Assembly (NCBI RefSeq): GCF_005144865.1
Contig: NZ_SWFM01000001.1
Location: forward strand, 62,001-126,000
Reading direction: 5' to 3'
Source of the DNA: Guptibacillus hwajinpoensis
GTDB lineage: Bacteria > Bacillota > Bacilli > Bacillales > Guptibacillaceae
DNA: 64,000 bases
Shown here: one piece after another, positions 1 through 8,502 of the stretch
Position numbering within the stretch: position 1 is the stretch's first letter
Layout of the letters: every line of letters starts with the position of its first letter
The notes under the pieces: generated by a model
The model's database searches: none
Seen by the model: the letters and a program-made list of their open reading frames with translations, nothing else
What the model was told of the DNA's origin: nothing
Made by a program: the position numbers and the translations under genes

Positions 1-936
1 ACTGGTCGCTCAAATTTAACATACCAGCTTTCAATTGGTGACTGGGAAGCGGTACTGAGAAGGCCTCCTCTTGGACCACTTGCACCAAAAGCGCATGATA
101 TGGAGCGAGAGTTTACCATTTTGAAAGAATTACATCCTATTTTCTCCCTTGCTCCTAAGCCATATTTTTATAATGAAACTCTGCTAGGTTCGCCATTTTT
201 TCTAATGGAAAGAAGAAGAGGTGTCGTACTTGATACTTCTTTCCCGGATGGTTTTCAGCCAACGGAAGCGATCTGTAGAAACATCTCTGAAACAATGGTA
301 GATACTCTTGTAGAGCTCCATAGTATTAACTATGAAGCTACTAAATTGAGTGAAATAAGTCATCCAGATGGGTTTATGGAGCGTCAGGTGCATGGGTGGA
401 TCAAACGTTATCACCGGTCAAAAACAGATGAAATCCCTGGTATTGATGAGCTAACGAATTGGATGGCCTCAAATATACCTAAATCGCAAAGCCCAACTGT
501 TATTCATTACGATTTCAAATTAAACAACGCTATGTTTGCGCACGATGATTACAGCAAAATAGTAGGATTGTTTGATTGGGAAATGACGACTGTAGGAGAT
601 CCCCTCGCAGACCTAGGTGCTGCAATGGGATACTGGCTGCAACAAGATGATCCAGACATGCTTAAAAGTGGAACAGGAAAGCCTCCTATTACAGTTATGA
701 ACGGTTTTATGACAAGGGATGAATTTATCGAATCTTACGCTAAGAAATCCGGTAGAGATGTTTCACAAATGAATTTTTATTTAACCTTTGCTTATTTCAA
801 GCTCGCCGTTATTTGTCAGCAGATATACTATCGATGGAAGATGGGCCAAACAACAGACGAACGTTTTCGTGATCTGAATCAATTTGTTGCTAGCTTAATT
901 GGTCATGCTCGGAACAATGCCAGAGTAAAGCGTTAG
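1..936 (+). CDS. APH-type phosphotransferase (ACAD10/11 kinase-like), 5' truncated by window
   Basis: The reading frame is open from base 1, so the N-terminus lies outside the window; 311 residues are visible. The first residues (TGRSNLTYQLS, then VLRRPP and AHDMERE) are the N-lobe signature of the aminoglycoside-phosphotransferase fold found in ACAD10/ACAD11 and bacterial LvaA-like kinases. The catalytic loop HYDFKLNN is at about 505-528 and the metal-binding FDWEM at about 571-585. In that family the substrate is a 4-hydroxyacyl-CoA, not a drug. The next gene starts 8 bases after the stop and an acyl-CoA dehydrogenase follows, which fits this role. The family call is firm; the substrate is inferred. 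An internal ATG at base 100 is not the start. Confidence 0.85.
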   Translation, partial: TGRSNLTYQLSIGDWEAVLRRPPLGPLAPKAHDMEREFTILKELHPIFSLAPKPYFYNETLLGSPFFLMERRRGVVLDTSFPDGFQPTEAICRNISETMVDTLVELHSINYEATKLSEISHPDGFMERQVHGWIKRYHRSKTDEIPGIDELTNWMASNIPKSQSPTVIHYDFKLNNAMFAHDDYSKIVGLFDWEMTTVGDPLADLGAAMGYWLQQDDPDMLKSGTGKPPITVMNGFMTRDEFIESYAKKSGRDVSQMNFYLTFAYFKLAVICQQIYYRWKMGQTTDERFRDLNQFVASLIGHARNNARVKR

Positions 937-944
937 GAGTTCAT

Positions 945-1700
945 ATGGGAAAAATACACTTGCTTATGAAAAAAGAAGATATTGATCAGGAGAAGATAGG
1001 TAATGGAAAAATTGCAGTTGTGCTGGACGTACTTCTGGCTACATCTACAATCACTTCAGCTCTTGAATTTGGAGCAGAACAGGTGATTCCAGTTCTTGAT
1101 CAATACGATGCATTAGCGGAAGCGAAAGCATTACCTGATGGAAGTTATCTGCTTTCTGGTGAATATGAAGGTAAGACAATTGAAGGGTTTCTTGACCCAA
1201 ATCCACTGCAATTGAAGAAAGCGGTGAAAGGCAAAACATTAATTCTTTCAACTACGAATGGTACCGTAGCCATTAAACGTACAAGTGGAGCAAAACGAGT
1301 ATATGTAGCCTCGCTCTTAAACGGAAGAGCTATTGCAAAGAAGCTCAACCAGGAACATCCGAATGAAACAATTGTGGTAGTTTGTTCTGGTTCATCAGGT
1401 GAATTTGCTCTAGAAGATTTTTATGGAGCTGGTTATTTAATTAATCAAATGATCTCATCATTGCCTGATTGGGAGCTTACTGACGCTGCACGTGCTGCAT
1501 CTTCGTTCTATAGAGGCAGTGAACAAAGTGCGGAAGATGTTTTAATTTCTTCTCGTGTCGGAGAGATGATCAAACGATATGGGTATGAAGACGAAGTGAG
1601 ATTTGTAGCTTCAGAAGGTATTTTTTCGATCATACCTTTCGTAGAAGGAAAGAAAACAATTATACGGGAGGAGGTCCATCATGACACAAATCAAGTCTAG
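945..1700 (+). CDS. ComB-family phosphatase (2-phosphosulfolactate phosphatase-like)
   Basis: The protein has 251 residues, the usual ComB length (about 240). Recognisable ComB elements in order are VVLDVLLATSTITSALEFGA near the N-terminus, LLSGEYEGKTIEGF, and STTNGTVAI followed by a V-x-x-ASLLN segment. ComB proteins are Mg-dependent acid phosphatases; the founding member acts on 2-phosphosulfolactate in coenzyme M synthesis, which Bacilli lack, so the true substrate here is unknown. It starts 8 bases after the kinase stop, using TAGGAG as ribosome site, and overlaps the acyl-CoA dehydrogenase start by 20 bases, so translational coupling is likely. A phosphatase next to a small-molecule kinase is a notable pairing. 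Confidence 0.8.
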   Translation: MGKIHLLMKKEDIDQEKIGNGKIAVVLDVLLATSTITSALEFGAEQVIPVLDQYDALAEAKALPDGSYLLSGEYEGKTIEGFLDPNPLQLKKAVKGKTLILSTTNGTVAIKRTSGAKRVYVASLLNGRAIAKKLNQEHPNETIVVVCSGSSGEFALEDFYGAGYLINQMISSLPDWELTDAARAASSFYRGSEQSAEDVLISSRVGEMIKRYGYEDEVRFVASEGIFSIIPFVEGKKTIIREEVHHDTNQV

Positions 1701-3420
1701 TCGTACGGGATCTGATTTTCTTTATCGTCAGTCCACTCCAGATGATATTTTTACTCCTGAAGAGTTTACAGATGAACATCGGATGATTGCAAAAACAGCA
1801 CAACAATTCGTTGAGAAAAACGTGGATCCTTTTAGAGAAGCGATCGAACATCAGGACTTTGATCAAGTTGTTACTTTACTTAAGAAAGCAGGTCAACTTG
1901 GATTACTTGGACATAGTATTCCAGAGAAATATGGTGGAATAGGGCTAGATAAGATTTCTAAATGCGTAGTAGGGGAGGTTGTTGGGAGGACGAGTGGTTA
2001 TGGTGTCGCGCAATCCAACCATACCTGTATCGCTACCCTACCGATTACGCATTTTGGTACCCACGAGCAGAAGAAGAAGTATCTTCCTAAACTTGCTTCA
2101 GGGGAGTATCTTGGCGCATATTGTTTAACAGAACCTAGTGCTGGGTCCGATGCGTTAGCGTCACAAACAACAGCGGTGCTTAATGAAGAAGGAACTCACT
2201 ATCTTCTAAATGGAACGAAATTATATATAACCAATGCTGTGTTCTCAGATACCTTCATTGTATATGCCAAAATTAATGGAAAACAGTTTTCTGCATTTAT
2301 TGTAGAGCGAAATTTTCCTGGGCTTTCACTAGGACCTGAAGAAAAAAAGATGGGGATTAAAGGTTCATCGACTAGATCAGTAATTTTAGAAGATTGTCAG
2401 GTTCCTATTGAAAATCTTCTCGGTGCTGCTGGAAAGGGCCATGTTATTGCACTGAATGTGTTGAATTTAGGACGATTTAATCTTGGTTCGGCTTGTACTG
2501 GGGGAGCAAAGCATGGATTAAAATTAGCACTTCAGCATACGAACGAACGCAAACAGTTTGGTCGTACCATTGCTGAATTTACTGCTACGCAAGAAAAAGT
2601 AGCTCGCATGATGACAAGAATTTATGCTTCTGAATCGCTCCAGTACAGAACGGCGTTCTTACTGGAAGAGGCCATGAATGGACTGTATAACGAGACCGAT
2701 CACAAAATCGTAGGCAAACAAATGATGGAATTCGCTGTAGAATGCGCGATTTGTAAAGTATTTGGTTCTGAAACACTAGATCAAGTTGTGGATGAATCTC
2801 TTCAGTTACATGGTGGGGCTGGTTTCATAAAGGAATATCCGATTGAACAGATGTATCGCGATTCAAGAATCAATCGTATTTTTGAAGGTACGAATGAAGT
2901 AAATCGAATGTTAATTGTTGGAACGCTCTTTAAGAAAGCAACTAAGGGAGACATTTCCCTTGAAGAACTAGTTGAAAAAGCAAGACGAAAGCTAGCAGAA
3001 AAGGTAAACGATCCGACAAATGAGGAATCGGCTATCCAAAGTATACGAAACGTGTTTTTCTTTTGCGTAGGGACTGCTTTTGAGAAACATGGTGAGGATT
3101 TAATGGATAACCAGGAATCTCTAATGAGGCTTTCGAATATAGCCATTGCGTTATATGCAGCGGAATCTGCAGTTCTTCGAGCTTTGAAAGATCAGGGTGA
3201 AATGAAAATTAAGCTAGCAAGAACCTTTTTAGAGGAAACTCTTCAAGATGTTGAATCTACGGCTCGAATGCTGCTAATGAGTATTCTACCTAAAGAGAAG
3301 AAGCAACAAGCTATCCAACTCGTTTTTAACGAGCTTTCTGCTTACGATTTCGGAAGCTCGCTCGAACGAAATCGAGAAATAGCACAATCAATCTATAAGA
3401 AACTAAAGTATGACGTCTAG
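1681..3420 (+). CDS. acyl-CoA dehydrogenase with C-terminal extension (VLCAD/FadE-like)
   Basis: This is a flavoprotein of 579 residues. Residues about 20-420 form the acyl-CoA dehydrogenase fold: YCLTEPSAGSD (flavin/substrate loop), the RKQFGRTIAEF segment and LHGGAGFIKEYPIEQMYRD, ending in RIFEGTNE, whose Glu402 sits where the catalytic base lies in MCAD/VLCAD. Residues about 430-579 are an extra helical domain like that of VLCAD, ACAD9 and Bacillus FadE. It begins inside the comB-like gene with a GGAGG site just upstream and is 14 bases from the next gene. Next to the phosphotransferase it may act like LvaC/ACAD11 in removing a 4-phospho group, or as an ordinary beta-oxidation enzyme; sequence alone does not decide. 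Confidence 0.9.
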   Translation: MTQIKSSRTGSDFLYRQSTPDDIFTPEEFTDEHRMIAKTAQQFVEKNVDPFREAIEHQDFDQVVTLLKKAGQLGLLGHSIPEKYGGIGLDKISKCVVGEVVGRTSGYGVAQSNHTCIATLPITHFGTHEQKKKYLPKLASGEYLGAYCLTEPSAGSDALASQTTAVLNEEGTHYLLNGTKLYITNAVFSDTFIVYAKINGKQFSAFIVERNFPGLSLGPEEKKMGIKGSSTRSVILEDCQVPIENLLGAAGKGHVIALNVLNLGRFNLGSACTGGAKHGLKLALQHTNERKQFGRTIAEFTATQEKVARMMTRIYASESLQYRTAFLLEEAMNGLYNETDHKIVGKQMMEFAVECAICKVFGSETLDQVVDESLQLHGGAGFIKEYPIEQMYRDSRINRIFEGTNEVNRMLIVGTLFKKATKGDISLEELVEKARRKLAEKVNDPTNEESAIQSIRNVFFFCVGTAFEKHGEDLMDNQESLMRLSNIAIALYAAESAVLRALKDQGEMKIKLARTFLEETLQDVESTARMLLMSILPKEKKQQAIQLVFNELSAYDFGSSLERNREIAQSIYKKLKYDV

Positions 3421-3434
3421 AAAGTGGTGTTAGA

Positions 3435-4205
3435 ATGGCGAGATTTACAGGGCGAACCGCTGTTGTGACAGGTGGCGGAAGCGGAATTGGAGCGATGACT
3501 GCAAGACGTATCGCTTCTGAAGGTGGGACAGTGATACTTGTTGGACGTACAGAAGAGAAGTTGAAACGCACAGCCAATGAGCTTAAAGACTTAGAAGGAA
3601 CAGTATTAACATGTGTAGCTGACGTAACAAAGCAAGCAGACATTGAATCACTTACTTCTTTTGTTAAAGAAAAAACAGACTCCCTTCATATTTTAATTAA
3701 TAATGCTGGAGGTTCACAAGGTTCACCAATTCTTGAGATGTCTGAGGAAAATTGGGATCATGCGCAGTCGGTAAATTTAAAAAGCGTATTCCTTGTATCT
3801 AAAGCACTTGGAAAGTTGATGTTGGATACAGCTAAGGAAAACAATTCATTGGAAGATTTATCGATTGTTAACGTCGCTTCATTATCAGGACATAAAGCGG
3901 GTGCTCAAATTCCTCATTACAGTGCTGCAAAGGCAGCGGTTATTAATTTTACAAGAGCACTAGCTGTGGAACTATCACCATACATTCGTGTGAATTCCGT
4001 ATCCCCTGGTTTTGTGGAAACACCGCTAACAGAAGCAGGACTGAAAAATGAAAGATTTGAAGCTTCGATTAAACGTAATACAGTTTTAAACCGGGTTGGG
4101 CAGCCTGATGAGATAGCTAATGTGATAGCCTTTGCTGCCTCAACTGAAGCAAGCTACATGACAGGATCTGATTTATTAGTAGACGGTGGCTGGCTCATCG
4201 TATAA
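3435..4205 (+). CDS. SDR family NAD(P)-dependent oxidoreductase
   Basis: A classical short-chain dehydrogenase of 256 residues. It shows the cofactor motif TGGGSGIG near residue 12, the NNAG structural motif near residue 90, a catalytic Ser in NVASLSG, the YSAAK active-site pair, and the SPGFVETPL segment after it. The C-terminal MTGSDLLVDGG is typical. Such enzymes interconvert hydroxy- and ketoacyl-CoA substrates, or reduce enoyl/dienoyl-CoA. In this operon it may oxidise a 3-hydroxyacyl-CoA or reduce a 4-ketoacyl-CoA (the LvaD role). The start is chosen at the first ATG after AAAGTGGTG; the stop is 16 bases before the next start. Confidence 0.88.
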   Translation: MARFTGRTAVVTGGGSGIGAMTARRIASEGGTVILVGRTEEKLKRTANELKDLEGTVLTCVADVTKQADIESLTSFVKEKTDSLHILINNAGGSQGSPILEMSEENWDHAQSVNLKSVFLVSKALGKLMLDTAKENNSLEDLSIVNVASLSGHKAGAQIPHYSAAKAAVINFTRALAVELSPYIRVNSVSPGFVETPLTEAGLKNERFEASIKRNTVLNRVGQPDEIANVIAFAASTEASYMTGSDLLVDGGWLIV

Positions 4206-4221
4206 AAAAGAGGAGTGTTTA

Positions 4222-5016
4222 ATGATGGAAACAACTGTAAAAACAGATCATCTAAAAGTGAATATTCAAGGGACTGTGCTTCATCTTACACTAAATCGAC
4301 CTGAGGCACTAAATGCATTTAGTCCAGATATGATTTTAGGACTTACAAAGGCAATTCAGGATGCTAAAGAAAACGATGATATTCGTGTAGTGATGCTTTC
4401 TGGAGCTGGTCGATCTTTCAGTGCTGGTGGAGATGTAAAGACGATGGGAGACGCAACTTCAACTGAAGTATATGAGCATATTGGGAAATTAAATGAACTT
4501 GTGCTTGCGATGAGAGACCTTGAGAAGCCGATTATTTCAGTTATACACGGCTTTGCTGCTGGAGCTGGTTTTAATCTGGCGCTCGCAAGTGATATTATCC
4601 TAGCAGCGGAAGACAGTAGCTTTGTCTTAAGTTTCTCTCAAGTAGGATTAATATCTGATGGTGGAGGACTTTCTTTCTTGCCACGTCTAATCGGTCCTTA
4701 CAAAGCAAAAGAGTTATTCTTCTCAGCACAACCAATCACTGCAAAAGAAGCAAAGGAATTAAGGATCGTTAATCAAACATACCCTCTATCGGTTTTACAA
4801 GATGAAGCGATTGCTTACGCAGAGAAACTCTCAAGAGGTCCTGGTAAAGCATTTGGTTTTATTAAGAAAATTGCAGACGCTTCTCTTACCTCATCATTAT
4901 CTGAAGTTTTGGAGCAGGAACGAATTACACAGGCAATGATGGTAACAACAGAAGATCATAAAGAAGGCGCTAATGCTTTCAAAGAAAAACGCGCTCCTCA
5001 ATTCAAAGGCAAATAG
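4222..5016 (+). CDS. enoyl-CoA hydratase/isomerase (crotonase family)
   Basis: The protein has 264 residues from the ATG at 4222, chosen because AGGAG lies 6 bases upstream; an earlier in-frame ATG at 4186 overlaps the SDR gene and lacks a site. Crotonase oxyanion-hole motifs are visible: FSAGGDVK and HGFAAGAGFNLALASD. The helix after it reads FSQVGLISDGGGLSFLPR, close to PaaG-type isomerases (an Asp, not the Glu pair of classic hydratases), so double-bond isomerisation is as likely as hydration. It closes the first enzyme block; a 121-base gap with a hairpin separates it from the transporter genes. Confidence 0.88.
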   Translation: MMETTVKTDHLKVNIQGTVLHLTLNRPEALNAFSPDMILGLTKAIQDAKENDDIRVVMLSGAGRSFSAGGDVKTMGDATSTEVYEHIGKLNELVLAMRDLEKPIISVIHGFAAGAGFNLALASDIILAAEDSSFVLSFSQVGLISDGGGLSFLPRLIGPYKAKELFFSAQPITAKEAKELRIVNQTYPLSVLQDEAIAYAEKLSRGPGKAFGFIKKIADASLTSSLSEVLEQERITQAMMVTTEDHKEGANAFKEKRAPQFKGK

Positions 5017-5021
5017 TCTCC

Positions 5022-5057
5022 TTATCAGGATTGGAGTTCATACTTCAATCCTGATAA
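5022..5057. repeat. 15-bp stem-loop between catabolic enzymes and transporter genes
   Basis: Arms TTATCAGGATTGGAG and CTTCAATCCTGATAA pair over 15 bases (one G-T pair) around a TTCATA loop. No T-run follows on either strand, so it is not a standard intrinsic terminator. It could stabilise or process the mRNA, or be a protein-binding palindrome. Confidence 0.6.
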
Positions 5058-5137
5058 AACACCCTCACATCTTGAATCCTCAGCATAAATCGTCGTTCCC
5101 TTTGTCTGGATCCTAACTGAAAAGAAGGAGGAAGAAA

Positions 5138-6001
5138 ATGGAGCTTCTTTTCCAGCAAATTTTTAACGGACTTACAATTGGAAGCGTTTACACTCTTGTG
5201 GCACTCGGTTTAACACTCGTTTTCGGTATTCTTCACGTCCCTAACTTTGCACATGGTGCATTCTACATGGTTGGTGCTTATATTACGTTAATGATGATGG
5301 TAGGATTCGGCTTCAATTATTGGATAGCCATTATCGCTTCTGTAGCAGTCGTTGCAATACTTGGTGTTGTTACTCAACAGCTTATCTTTAAGAAATTAGA
5401 AGGTGCAGATGGTATGAGAATGATGGTGGCTGCCATTGGAATCCTCTTATTTCTAGAAGCGTTTGGTCAATTTATGTGGGGTACTGAATACTACAGAATG
5501 GATACACCTTATAGCTCTGTCGTAAATTTGTTTGGGTTAACAGTTACCTTACAGCGACTTTTAATTATTATTGCAGCAATTATTTTAATGCTAGCACTTC
5601 ACTTCTTCTTAACAAAAACGATGATTGGTGCTGCAATCATTGCAATGGCTCAAAACCGTGAAGGAGCATTTTTAGTTGGGATTAATGCAAATCAGGTAGC
5701 TTGGCTAACATTTGCGATTGCTGGTGGACTTGCAGCAGCTGCAGCTTCTCTTGCATCTCCAATTAACCTTGTGTTTCCTACAATGGGCAATCTGGTTATT
5801 ATGAAAGCCTTTGTCATTATTATAATTGGCGGAATGGGAAGTATTCCTGGAGCAATCATTGGAGGATATTTGCTCGGTTTAACTGAAAGCATTGGAGCGA
5901 CGTACATATCATCTGATTATAAAGATGTAATCGCGTTTCTTTTACTCGTCGTCATTCTGACAGCGAAACCGACAGGGCTGTTTACGAAGGGGGTTCAGTA
6001 A
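5138..6001 (+). CDS. branched-chain-type ABC transporter permease (LivH-like)
   Basis: An integral membrane protein of 287 residues with about eight hydrophobic segments. The opening IFNGLTIGSVYTLVALGLTLVFGILHVPNFAHG and the EAA-like region QNREGAFLVGINANQVAW are typical of LivH permeases, as is IIGGMGSIPGAIIGGYLLG. It forms the membrane channel with the next gene product. A strong AAGGAGG site precedes the ATG, and its TAA overlaps the next ATG by one base. Liv-type importers carry branched-chain amino acids but also urea, amides and aromatic or short carboxylates, so the neighbours rather than the family define the cargo. Confidence 0.92.
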   Translation: MELLFQQIFNGLTIGSVYTLVALGLTLVFGILHVPNFAHGAFYMVGAYITLMMMVGFGFNYWIAIIASVAVVAILGVVTQQLIFKKLEGADGMRMMVAAIGILLFLEAFGQFMWGTEYYRMDTPYSSVVNLFGLTVTLQRLLIIIAAIILMLALHFFLTKTMIGAAIIAMAQNREGAFLVGINANQVAWLTFAIAGGLAAAAASLASPINLVFPTMGNLVIMKAFVIIIIGGMGSIPGAIIGGYLLGLTESIGATYISSDYKDVIAFLLLVVILTAKPTGLFTKGVQ

Positions 6002-7008
6002 TGTCGAATCTTCTCTCTAAGCGAACAATGATCATGGTGTTATCGTGTGTCGCCATCCTATTTCCACTTGTATTTCAAAATATGTATCTTCTGCAACTTC
6101 TTACTCTCGTCTTTATCTGGTCCATTGCGGTATACGGTTTTAATATTATTTCGGGGTATGTAGGTTATCTCTCACTTGCACATGCAGGATTCTTTGCAAT
6201 CGGAGCTTATGGTGTAGGTCTATTAACAACGAAAGCAGGATTGCCGTACTGGCTTTCTTTATTCCTTGCAGTCGTAATTACTGCTTTAGCTGGTGCTCTG
6301 GTTGGAGTTATTGCATTAAGAACAAAATCTCACTTTTTTGCGATTTATACGATGTGCGTCGGAGTGATTATTTATCTTCTCATCGACAAATGGGATAGCC
6401 TTACGGGCGGTGTTAGGGGATTAATTGGCATTTCAGCGCCTGGCAATATCGGGCCGATTACCTTTGATACGTTAACATCTCAGTATTATCTCGCTCTTTC
6501 ATTCCTCGCACTTACTATTTTTATTTGCTATAGAATCGTCCATTCTTTACTTGGAAGAACATTTATTGCGATTCGAAATAGTGAGGAGCTTGCAAAAACA
6601 ATTGGTATATCCATTATGAAAAATCAGCTACTTGCTTTTACGTTGTCAGCACTATTCGCAGGATTATCAGGCGCATTATATGCTTCATTTATTCGTTTCA
6701 TAGGTCCTCAAATATCAGCAATTACTGTTACCTTTGAAATGCTTATGTATCTTCTTGTTGGTGGGATTGGTACACTTGCAGGCCCTCTAGTTGGCACATT
6801 GATTGTCATTTCGCTAACTCAGTCACTTCAATTTCTCGAAGAATACCGCATGCTTATTTTCGGACCTGTAGTTGTACTTTTAGTTCTATACTACCCACGA
6901 GGTATAACAGGAAGTATAGAAACGTTCATTCAAAAAAGAAAGCAACAGAAAATAAGCTTGCGAAAAGAAGAACATGAAGTCAAACGGGATGTAGAGGAGG
7001 CTGGTTAA
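6001..7008 (+). CDS. branched-chain-type ABC transporter permease (LivM-like)
   Basis: The second permease, 335 residues, with many membrane segments. Diagnostic stretches are NIISGYVGYLSLAHAGFFAIGAYG near residue 50, SLTGGVRGLIGI, the cytoplasmic coupling loop IRNSEELAKTIGI, and LVGGIGTLAGPLVGT. The C-terminal 30 residues are charged (KRKQQKISLRKEEHE). Start and stop each overlap a neighbour by one base (TAATG arrangement), so the four transporter genes are translated as a coupled unit. Confidence 0.92.
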   Translation: MSNLLSKRTMIMVLSCVAILFPLVFQNMYLLQLLTLVFIWSIAVYGFNIISGYVGYLSLAHAGFFAIGAYGVGLLTTKAGLPYWLSLFLAVVITALAGALVGVIALRTKSHFFAIYTMCVGVIIYLLIDKWDSLTGGVRGLIGISAPGNIGPITFDTLTSQYYLALSFLALTIFICYRIVHSLLGRTFIAIRNSEELAKTIGISIMKNQLLAFTLSALFAGLSGALYASFIRFIGPQISAITVTFEMLMYLLVGGIGTLAGPLVGTLIVISLTQSLQFLEEYRMLIFGPVVVLLVLYYPRGITGSIETFIQKRKQQKISLRKEEHEVKRDVEEAG

Positions 7009-7787
7009 TGTTCTTTGAAACAAAGAAAATCACAAAACGATTTGGTGGTCTCGCTGCTGTAGAAGATGTAAGCGTTTCGTTCGAAAAAGGGTCGATAACA
7101 GCCATTATTGGTCCGAACGGAGCTGGGAAATCTACTTTTTTCAATTTGATCAGTGGGATTCATCCTATTACTTCAGGAAAAGTTCTTTTCAAGGACAACG
7201 ATATTACAAAAATGCCACCTCAACAGATTGCTCGACTTGGAATTGGCCGCACATTTCAAACGACAAACTTATTTGAACAATCTTCGGTCCTAGATAACGT
7301 ATTAATTGGTCATAGGCTTCGCACAAAATCAGGGATATGGGATGCGATTTTTAGAACTGCGAGAGAAAAGGAAGAAGAGAAACAATCTTATGAAAAAGCA
7401 ATACAGGCCCTCGAATTCGTAGAGTTGATGAATGTTGTGGAGCACCCTGTGTCTCTTATATCTCAGGAAGAGAAAAAGAGGTTAGCTTTTGCACTTGCAC
7501 TTGCAACAGATCCAGAAATGGTGCTACTTGATGAACCAGCTGCCGGTGTCAATCCAGATGAAACAGATGGATTAGCGTACTTGATGCGAAAAATGGCAGA
7601 TCACGGCATTACCGTTTGTCTGATTGAGCATAAAATGCCAATGATTATGAGTCTAGCAGATAAAATAGTTGTCTTGAATCATGGGAAGAAAATTGCGGAA
7701 GGTCCACCGGATGAAATACGTCAGAATGAAGCTGTAATTCAAGCATATCTAGGAGGCGAAGTTCATGCTCCAGTTAAACAATATTAA
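7008..7787 (+). CDS. branched-chain-type ABC transporter ATP-binding protein (LivG-like) with degenerate signature motif
   Basis: An ABC ATPase of 259 residues. Walker A is GPNGAGKST, the LivG hallmark GIGRTFQTTNLF follows, and Walker B reads MVLLDEPAAGVNP. The signature (C-loop), normally LxYGQQRRLEIAR in LivG, is here ISQEEKKRLAFALALA, with Ile151-Ser-Gln-Glu-Glu155 replacing the usual glycine-containing sequence. This should weaken one of the two composite ATP sites formed with the LivF-like partner. The remaining protein looks intact, so it is probably functional but asymmetric. It overlaps the next gene by 23 bases. Confidence 0.9.
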   Translation: MFFETKKITKRFGGLAAVEDVSVSFEKGSITAIIGPNGAGKSTFFNLISGIHPITSGKVLFKDNDITKMPPQQIARLGIGRTFQTTNLFEQSSVLDNVLIGHRLRTKSGIWDAIFRTAREKEEEKQSYEKAIQALEFVELMNVVEHPVSLISQEEKKRLAFALALATDPEMVLLDEPAAGVNPDETDGLAYLMRKMADHGITVCLIEHKMPMIMSLADKIVVLNHGKKIAEGPPDEIRQNEAVIQAYLGGEVHAPVKQY

Positions 7788-8472
7788 CGTGAACTATGGG
7801 GCGTCTCAGGTGCTGAACAACATTCGCCTTCATGTAAATGAAGGGGAGACAGTCGTTCTTCTTGGAGCAAATGGAGCAGGTAAAAGTACAATTTTCCGTA
7901 CGATAAGTGGACTAATGAAGCCTGTTTCAGGAGATGTCGTGTTCATGAATCGCAAGCTAACTGGTAAGTCTCCACACTCGCTTGTTAAAGAAGGAATTGT
8001 GCAGTGCCCCGAAGGTAGAAAGCTTTTTCCTCATATGTCTGTTTATGAAAATTTGAAAATGGGCAGTTTTGTTCATCGCAAGCAGCGTAAGGAGGTAGAA
8101 AAGCGTTTAAAGGATGTATATTCGCTCTTTCCTATTCTTTATGATAAACGACATGAAGCTGCGGGATCATTGAGTGGAGGACAGCAACAAATGCTTGCGA
8201 TTGGACGAGCTCTTATGGCGAATCCGAAAGTACTTCTTCTTGACGAACCTTCTCTTGGTCTAGCTCCCCTAATTGTTGAGCAAATGTTCAACATTATTGA
8301 GGATATTAATGAGCAGGGAACAACGATTCTTCTAGCTGAGCAAAATGCAAATGCAGCACTTCAAATTTCTAACCGTGGCTATGTCATCGAGAGCGGCAAA
8401 ATAGTTCTAGAAGGAAGTAAAGAAGAGCTGTTATCTAATGATGAAATCCGCAAGGCCTATATTGGGGCATAA
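7765..8472 (+). CDS. branched-chain-type ABC transporter ATP-binding protein (LivF-like)
   Basis: The second ATPase, 235 residues. Walker A is GANGAGKST, the signature SLSGGQQQMLAIGRALM is canonical, and Walker B is VLLLDEPSLGLAPL followed by EQNANAAL. The VPEGR-like element CPEGRKLFPHMSVYENL is a LivF hallmark. It starts inside the LivG-like gene with AGGAGGCGA as ribosome site. The intact signature motif contrasts with the degenerate one in its partner. Confidence 0.92.
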   Translation: MLQLNNINVNYGASQVLNNIRLHVNEGETVVLLGANGAGKSTIFRTISGLMKPVSGDVVFMNRKLTGKSPHSLVKEGIVQCPEGRKLFPHMSVYENLKMGSFVHRKQRKEVEKRLKDVYSLFPILYDKRHEAAGSLSGGQQQMLAIGRALMANPKVLLLDEPSLGLAPLIVEQMFNIIEDINEQGTTILLAEQNANAALQISNRGYVIESGKIVLEGSKEELLSNDEIRKAYIGA

Positions 8473-8502
8473 AATGAGTCTATTTGAACAGGGGGAGAAA
8501 CG

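Noticed and set aside
1-936. Aminoglycoside resistance phosphotransferase
   Set aside because: The fold is the same, but the N-terminal GRSNLTY/LRRPP pattern and the acyl-CoA operon fit the ACAD10/11-type kinase.
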